Source of the DNA: a virus
IMG/VR virus record: IMGVR_UViG_3300035670_001039
Coordinates: 1-27,882 of that record
Strand: one strand, 5' to 3'
DNA: 27,882 bases
Shown: positions 23,084-27,882 of the stretch, piece after piece
Layout of the letters: each line of letters begins with the position of its first letter
How positions within the stretch are numbered: position 1 is the first letter of the stretch
The notes under the pieces: model-generated
What the model saw: the letters and a program-made list of their open reading frames with translations, nothing else
What the model was told of the DNA's origin: nothing
Databases searched by the model: none
Program-made: the position numbers and the translations under genes

Positions 23084-23197
23084 ATGCCGATGGTCGGTAA
23101 GAAGAAGTTTGCGTACACGAAGGCCGGCAAGATGGCCGCAGCCAAGGAAGCAGCCAAGACTGGCAAGCCGATGAAGAAGGCCGGCAAGAAGAAGTAA
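23084..23197 (+). CDS. 37-aa lysine-rich micro-protein
   Basis: A textbook ribosome-binding site, AGGAGGTG at 23071-23078, stands before the ATG at 23084, after a 46-base gap that contains TAATAT (23046-23051), a possible -10. The peptide is MPMVGKKKFAYTKAGKMAAA followed by KEAAKTGKPMKKAGKKK: about 38% Lys, with no acidic cluster. Similar MP-V-KKKF-YT-AGK peptides occur in many aquatic phages, from memory, with unknown role. The strongest translation signal in this cluster suggests abundant synthesis, fitting a virion- or DNA-associated polycation. It ends in a TAATG overlap. Confidence 0.72.
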   Translation: MPMVGKKKFAYTKAGKMAAAKEAAKTGKPMKKAGKKK

Positions 23198-23355
23198 TGG
23201 CTAAGTCGATGCGTGGCAAGAAAGCCAAGATCCAGAAGGTCATGGGCGAGTACAAGCGTGGCACCCTGCATTCGGGCAAGGGTGGACCTGTTGTCACGTC
23301 CAAGAAGCAGGCTGTTGCCATTGCCTTGACGCAGGCTCGCAAGAAGAAGAAGTGA
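23197..23355 (+). CDS. DUF6496-like 52-aa basic protein
   Basis: The ATG at 23197 overlaps the previous TAA (TAATG) and the stop at 23353-23355 forms GTGA with the next gene. The sequence KVMGEYKRGTLHSGKGGPVV and TSKKQAVAIALTQARKKKK matches closely the DUF6496 pattern (KVM.EFK.G.L.SG..G..V.SRKQAIAIALSEA), which is common in bacteria and phages. Function of the family is unknown. The Lys-rich ends and AIAL helix again suggest contact with nucleic acid. Last of the four-gene basic cluster. Confidence 0.82.
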   Translation: MAKSMRGKKAKIQKVMGEYKRGTLHSGKGGPVVTSKKQAVAIALTQARKKKK

Positions 23356-24239
23356 CCACAGCCAGCACGATCATTACCCGCGCCAACAGGCAACTCCTGT
23401 CGGGGACGGTTGAGCAGCGCAACAAGCTTGCGGCTTCTATCAACGCATCCACGGACACGGTCACGTTTTCGTACGACCTCGAGGGAATCCGACAGGGTCA
23501 GGTTTTTGAGATCGACTCGGAACTGTTCTACGTTTGGGCGGTTTCGGTTGGTGCCAAGTCCGCAACTGTTGAGCGTGGGTTCAACGGCACGACCGCTGCT
23601 GCCCACGACGCGAACGCTTTGGTGACGGTCAACCCGCGTTTCCCACGCAACCAAATGCTTGAAGCACTCAACGACGAACTGGCCGATTTGTCGTCCCCGA
23701 CGAACGGACTGTTCAAGGTTACGTCGCTGAACCTTGACTACAACGGCTCGGACACGATGATCGACCTGACTGGCACGTCAAACATTCAGGACATTTTGTC
23801 GGTGTCGGTGCGGTATCTGACCGATGATTACATTCCGGTACGGAAGTTCCGTCTGATGCGTGACGTTCCGACTGACGATTTCCCGACTGGTGTCGCTCTC
23901 CGCATGGATCAGGCCGTGCTGGCTGGTCGTCTGCGTATTGTTTACAAGTCGCCGTTCACCGCGCTGACTGTCGAATCGCAGGACGTGACGACGGTGGGCG
24001 GTGTGCCGGCATCGTGCGACGACATTTTGGCGTTGGGTGTGCAGATCCGCCTCATGTCGCCTCGAGAGATCAAGCGTAATTTCACCGAGTCTCAGGGGGA
24101 TACCCGCCGAGCGGACGAGGTTCCGCAGGGGGCGGTGGGTAATTCGATGCAGGCTCTGTTGCGGTTGCGTCGTGACCGCATCACCGCTGAAGCGATGAGG
24201 TTGGCGCGTCAATACCCGACGCTGATGACAAAGGCGTAA
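23352..24239 (+). CDS. neck adaptor / head-to-tail connector protein
   Basis: A 295-aa protein, GTG start in a GTGA overlap. Residues about 26-98 form a beta-domain with IDSELFYVWAVS and RGFNGTTAAAHDANA (75-89), followed by PRFPRNQMLEALNDELADL, a helix pattern of connector proteins. The middle is beta-rich (LSVSVRYLTDDYIPVRKFR) and the C-terminal 60 residues are helical and basic (LLRLRRDRITAEAMRLARQY). Proteins of this kind in short-tailed phages sit below the portal and join it to the nozzle. The next gene looks like the nozzle, which supports this. A tail terminator or other neck protein is a less likely reading. The N-terminal beta-domain is shared with the fibre gene downstream. Confidence 0.72.
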   Translation: MTTASTIITRANRQLLSGTVEQRNKLAASINASTDTVTFSYDLEGIRQGQVFEIDSELFYVWAVSVGAKSATVERGFNGTTAAAHDANALVTVNPRFPRNQMLEALNDELADLSSPTNGLFKVTSLNLDYNGSDTMIDLTGTSNIQDILSVSVRYLTDDYIPVRKFRLMRDVPTDDFPTGVALRMDQAVLAGRLRIVYKSPFTALTVESQDVTTVGGVPASCDDILALGVQIRLMSPREIKRNFTESQGDTRRADEVPQGAVGNSMQALLRLRRDRITAEAMRLARQYPTLMTKA

Positions 24240-24240
24240 C

Positions 24241-26118
24241 GTGGCTACGCCGTTCACGAATCACCTCACGGTCAGGTTCTCGCCTGCTGAAGCGTTCTTT
24301 ACGGGTAAGCCTTCAGCGACCCTTGTTCCTGACGTTTTTCCTGTTGCGATCAACGGTCGTGCGTACATGGTCGATGTCAAATCGGGCCAGTATGCTCGTG
24401 GCTTTGAGCAGCGTGTCCGTGATTCGCAGGACATCTCAACGGCTCCTGGCGAATCGTCCATTTCGACGGGTGGTTTGTGGCGGCGTGGTGAGGCTTCGTG
24501 GCATTTGGGTGCTGGGCAGGGTCGGGCCGATGTGGCCGACTCGGTCGCGTACCGTTTTGATGAATCCAAGGGCATCAACGTCTGGACGAAGGGACAGCTG
24601 TCGCTGTTGAATGCGACTAAGTCTGCGCTTACTTCTGCTGCCACCAACCTTCCGATGATCGAGGTCAACGGCTATCTGTACGTCGGGGATAACCAGACTC
24701 TCAAGTACACGCAGGATCCGTTTGCTTCCACGCCGTCGTGGACGACGGTGACGGGCGGGCCAGCTGCTGCGATCAACGACATCACGACTGACGGTTCGCA
24801 GATTTATGTTGCGTACGCAAGTTCTGGCATCTACATGGGTGCAGTCGGCGGGGCATCTGTTGCAGCCCACTACGCCACGACTAGCAACACGAACTACACC
24901 AAGCTCGGTTTCGGGAAGGGTTTCGTTCTTGGCTTTCACAATGATACGTCGGACAGCCATATCCACATCGTCCCGTATTCCACGTCCACGTCGCACGGCA
25001 CTCCGGTAGCAGAGTTCGCTAACCAGGCTTTTGTTTGCGCTGGCATCACGGGCGGCCAGAACGCTGTCTATGTTGCGGGGCGTAACACCGACCGTGGCGT
25101 GGTCTACCGTCTGTCGCTGAAGAGCGACGGCACGACACTCGAGAATCCGATTGTTGCGCTGGAACTACCGACGGGCGAATACCCGACCAGCATCCTCGGG
25201 TATCTCGGGTTCATTCTGCTTGGCACCAACAAGGGCATTCGCTACTGCTCGACTGACTCAAATGCCAACCTAGTTGCCGGTGCTTTGATCCCAACGAGTT
25301 ACCCCGTCTACGACATCGCTGCCGACGACCGATTCGTGTGGTACACCCTCACCAATTATGACGGGGATTCTGGTGGCCTAGGTCGGCTGGATCTTGCCAA
25401 TTTCACGGGTGCGAACACACCTGCGTATGCGACCGATCTAATGTATGGCACCAGTACGGTCCCGATTACTGCAACCGTGCTGTCGGTGGCGATCTTCAAC
25501 GACAAGGCCGTGTTCACCATTTCGGGCGTGGGGGTCATTGCCGAGGACTCCGCCAACCTAGTGGCTTCGGGCGAGTTGACGACTGGCACCTACCAATGGG
25601 GAATCCCCGACCGCAAGTTCATCGCCAAGATCGACACCCGCTCCCGCCAGTTGTACGGCACGATCATCCCGTCGATCTCGTTTGACGGAGGGGCATACAC
25701 CGTGCTTTCGGGGCAGACCGTCCCGCTCAGTTACGAATCGACCAGCAACCCGCCCCAGACCAAGTTCATCGAAGCCCGCCTCAAGTTCACCCTGAATCGT
25801 GACTCGGGAGCCGTCGGCCCGACGATGACCCGCTGGATGGCTCGAGCCTACGCAGCCCCCGCCCGCTCGGAGGTGTTCCGTGTGCCGGTGATGGTCCACA
25901 GCGTTATCAACCGTTGGGGGACGGACTACTACTTTGACGTGGAAGAGGAACTGTCCGAACTGCGCGGCCTGATTTCCGACCCCCGTGTCGTCAACTACCA
26001 AGAGGGAACTGACCAGTATTCCGTGATCGTGGAAGAGGTCGATTTCCAGCAGTACGACGTGGTGGAGCGGGGCAACGTGTTTGAGGGTACTGCTATTGTT
26101 ACCATGAGATCGGTCTAA
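24241..26118 (+). CDS. tail nozzle-like / tail tubular protein
   Basis: A 625-aa, almost wholly beta protein with GTG start one base after the previous stop. Many short strands with regular LYVGDNQTL, IYVAYASSGIYMG, FVLGFHND, VYVAGRN, ILLGTNKGI and WYTLTNYD segments about 40-60 residues apart look like the blades of a beta-propeller, as in podovirus nozzle proteins of the gp12/gp10 type. The final 90 residues (VPVMVHSVINRWGTDYYFDV ... FEGTAIVTMRSV) resemble a beta-sandwich seen in distal or minor tail proteins. No metal or enzymatic residues are recognised. Position between adaptor and fibre fits the tube end of a short tail. A siphovirus minor tail protein is the alternative, but no tape measure is present. 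Confidence 0.68.
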   Translation: MATPFTNHLTVRFSPAEAFFTGKPSATLVPDVFPVAINGRAYMVDVKSGQYARGFEQRVRDSQDISTAPGESSISTGGLWRRGEASWHLGAGQGRADVADSVAYRFDESKGINVWTKGQLSLLNATKSALTSAATNLPMIEVNGYLYVGDNQTLKYTQDPFASTPSWTTVTGGPAAAINDITTDGSQIYVAYASSGIYMGAVGGASVAAHYATTSNTNYTKLGFGKGFVLGFHNDTSDSHIHIVPYSTSTSHGTPVAEFANQAFVCAGITGGQNAVYVAGRNTDRGVVYRLSLKSDGTTLENPIVALELPTGEYPTSILGYLGFILLGTNKGIRYCSTDSNANLVAGALIPTSYPVYDIAADDRFVWYTLTNYDGDSGGLGRLDLANFTGANTPAYATDLMYGTSTVPITATVLSVAIFNDKAVFTISGVGVIAEDSANLVASGELTTGTYQWGIPDRKFIAKIDTRSRQLYGTIIPSISFDGGAYTVLSGQTVPLSYESTSNPPQTKFIEARLKFTLNRDSGAVGPTMTRWMARAYAAPARSEVFRVPVMVHSVINRWGTDYYFDVEEELSELRGLISDPRVVNYQEGTDQYSVIVEEVDFQQYDVVERGNVFEGTAIVTMRSV

Positions 26119-26128
26119 CTGGAGAGAA

Positions 26129-27760
26129 ATGCCACTACCTACACGACGTTCGTATGCGGGAGGTGCAGCAGCTTGCACCTTGTCGTCCACGATCAATAGC
26201 TCTGCCACGTCTTTCTCGATCAGCGGCACGACGACCGGCTGGCCCGCGACCGCTGGTGGCGGGTTCTACATGGTCATTGACCCAGGTCTGTCTACCGAAG
26301 AAAAAGTGTTTGTCGGGGCAAGGTCGAGCGGTTCGCTGTCGTCGGTGACCCGTGGCGTGGACGGCACGTTGGCCGCCAGCCACGATGCGGGAGCAACCTG
26401 CTACCCCGTGTTCACCTCGATTGACGCAGACCAAGCAAACAAGCTTGCCTCGACCATGACAACCAAGGGCGACTTGGTTTCAACTGATGGATCCGATCCG
26501 GCACGACTCGGTGTCGGCACGAACAACCACAGGCTTGTTGCCGCCTCGGGTGAAACGACTGGCCTCAAGTGGGTTGCCGATACGCAGAACACGGTCATCG
26601 ATGCCAAGGGCGATTTGCTCGTTGGTTCGGCGGCTGACACGGTCGCTCGCCTTGCGGTGGACACGACCGATGGTGCGGTTCTGATTGCGGATTCGACGGC
26701 TACGAACGGTGTGTCGTGGCAGTCGCAGAACACGGGTGTCCGCAACATTCTTTATAACGGTGCGATGCAGGTGGCACAGAGGAACACAAGCGTCGCCAGT
26801 TTGACAAGTACGGATTACAGGACTGCCGACAGATGGCAAATAGGTATTGTCACACAGGGAACATGGACAAACAGTGTCGAAAATGATGCGCCGACTGGCT
26901 CTGGTTTCCGCAAATCATTGAAGATGCTGTGTACAACCATTGACGGTTCTCCGACAGGTTCAGACGAAGTAGTCGTTGACCAAAGACTAGAAGGCCAAGA
27001 TTTGCAAGCAATTCGCAAAGGAACATCGTCGGCACAGCAACTAACGATTTCGTTTTGGGCTAAAGCAAACTTAACGGGGACGTACATCGTTATGTTGTAT
27101 GACCTTGACAACGCTCGTTTTTGTAGTAAGTCCTACACGATTAGCGCATCTGGTACATGGGAGTTTAAGACACTTACGTTTCCCGCCGATACAACTGGCG
27201 CATTTGATAACGACAATGCGGGAAGCCTACTTGTCAGATTTTTTCTTGGGGCTGGCCCAAACTTTACAAGCGGCACACTTCAGACAACTTGGAATAGTGA
27301 TACGGCGGGGAACAGGGCCGTAGGCCAAGTCAACCTTGCCGCTACAGCAAACAACTACTGGCAGATTACTGGTGTGCAGTTGAATGTTGGTGGGGTAGCC
27401 GCACCGTTCGAGTTCAAGTCGTATGGGCGTGAGTTGGCTGAGTGCCAGCGGTACTACTGGAAGTTTGGCGGTACAGCATTTGGGCCATTGACGATTGTGA
27501 ACACACAAAGTACGACCGCAGGACGGTCATTTATACCGCTTCCAGTCACTATGCGAACAGACCCAACAGGATTAACTGTTAGCGGGTCAGCACCCAATAC
27601 TGGTACAGGAACATATACAAGTCTCGTTTTTGACCGTGCTACCAAAGATGCCGTAATGGGTGGATTGACTGGAACTGGCTTTATTGCGGGTGGCGCGCAA
27701 ATGATCTATGGCAACGCAGATGCGTCAACGTACATTGAAATCACTGGGGCTGAGTTGTGA
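26129..27760 (+). CDS. tail fibre / receptor-binding protein
   Basis: A 543-aa protein with GGAGAG just before the ATG. The N-terminal domain (about 16-96, with RGVDGTLAASHDAGA at 75-89) is paralogous to that of the neck adaptor and probably attaches the fibre to the tail. Two collar-type repeats with KGDL ... RL.V ... G.(K/S)W run at 113-148 and 160-197. From about residue 206 begins a fibre module (NILYNGAMQVAQRNTS; YRTADRWQIGI) common in aquatic phages, with a jelly-roll-like carbohydrate-binding part (SAQQLTISFWAKANLTGTYI) and a C-terminal ELAECQRYYWKF mark near 435 before a final tip domain. It likely binds host surface glycans. Base composition becomes clearly more A/T-rich from about 26760, at the same domain border. 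It overlaps the following gene by one base. Confidence 0.85.
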   Translation: MPLPTRRSYAGGAAACTLSSTINSSATSFSISGTTTGWPATAGGGFYMVIDPGLSTEEKVFVGARSSGSLSSVTRGVDGTLAASHDAGATCYPVFTSIDADQANKLASTMTTKGDLVSTDGSDPARLGVGTNNHRLVAASGETTGLKWVADTQNTVIDAKGDLLVGSAADTVARLAVDTTDGAVLIADSTATNGVSWQSQNTGVRNILYNGAMQVAQRNTSVASLTSTDYRTADRWQIGIVTQGTWTNSVENDAPTGSGFRKSLKMLCTTIDGSPTGSDEVVVDQRLEGQDLQAIRKGTSSAQQLTISFWAKANLTGTYIVMLYDLDNARFCSKSYTISASGTWEFKTLTFPADTTGAFDNDNAGSLLVRFFLGAGPNFTSGTLQTTWNSDTAGNRAVGQVNLAATANNYWQITGVQLNVGGVAAPFEFKSYGRELAECQRYYWKFGGTAFGPLTIVNTQSTTAGRSFIPLPVTMRTDPTGLTVSGSAPNTGTGTYTSLVFDRATKDAVMGGLTGTGFIAGGAQMIYGNADASTYIEITGAEL

Positions 27761-27882
27761 TGAAATGGTATGTCGGTACTAATTCGTTTGGCGAAGAATT
27801 GTTTGTCTGTGTTTCGGATGGCAACCTCAAATCCTGTTTGAGCGACCCCGACAATTCCGATTACCAGCAGTATCTTGAGTGG
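27760..27882 (+). CDS. start of a small fibre-associated protein (3' end outside window)
   Basis: The ATG at 27760 overlaps the fibre stop (TGATG). The visible 41 residues begin MKWYVGTNSFGEELFVCVSD and end SDYQQYLEW. A small gene after the fibre with a DYQxYLxW motif is frequent in aquatic phages and may be a fibre partner or chaperone; this link is from memory. The gene continues past the window edge. Confidence 0.65.
   Translation, partial: MKWYVGTNSFGEELFVCVSDGNLKSCLSDPDNSDYQQYLEW

Noticed and set aside
18037-24239. Search for tape measure, tail tube and frameshifted chaperone pair
   Set aside because: No long coiled-coil gene or overlapping -1/+1 frame pair was found after the capsid gene; this supports a short tail.

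Overview
The window is part of the late (structural) region of a double-stranded DNA phage. Every supported gene lies on the + strand. Successive genes are mostly joined by 4-base ATGA/GTGA or 1-base TAATG/TGATG overlaps. The gene set indicates a short-tailed (podovirus-like) virion: terminase, portal, very large internal-virion-like proteins, scaffold, an N4-gp56-type major capsid protein, a neck adaptor, a nozzle-like protein and a tail fibre. No tape measure, tail tube or tail assembly chaperone pair is visible. Moderately high GC, frequent GTG starts and several small proteins of types I associate with actinobacterial phages point to an actinobacterial host, possibly aquatic. That host call is inference. 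No integrase, replication or lysis gene is visible, so the window is not a whole genome.

Positions 1-1308 hold a G-rich block of small genes, at least three of them with paired cysteines typical of zinc ribbons, closed by a UUCG-loop terminator. Positions 1369-2206 hold about 840 bases with no convincing gene but many inverted repeats and a short direct repeat. This lies directly before the terminase and is a candidate regulatory or packaging region. Positions 2207-6429 carry terminase large subunit (with an N-terminal helix-turn-helix), portal and a small unknown protein. Positions 6429-16208 carry four consecutive large proteins (2023, 255, 564 and 417 aa), best read as internal or ejection proteins. 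They sit unusually between portal and scaffold. A 42-aa zinc-ribbon gene, scaffold and capsid protein follow, ending in a double-hairpin terminator near 18000.

Positions 18037-22622 form an accessory virion module: a small virion-type protein, a Ser/Thr/Gly-rich protein with eleven 20-residue repeats, a small paralogue of its C-terminal domain, a small Cys-containing protein, and three glycosyltransferase-like proteins in a row. I suggest the glycosyltransferases decorate the virion, perhaps the repeat protein itself. Positions 22619-23355 hold four very small, lysine-rich proteins, two of which resemble known domains of unknown function (DUF5872-like and DUF6496-like).

Positions 23352-27882 hold the tail: a neck adaptor, a nozzle-like protein, a receptor-binding fibre and the start of another small gene that runs off the end. 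The adaptor and fibre share a duplicated N-terminal beta-domain. The fibre changes base composition where its receptor-binding part begins, suggesting module exchange.
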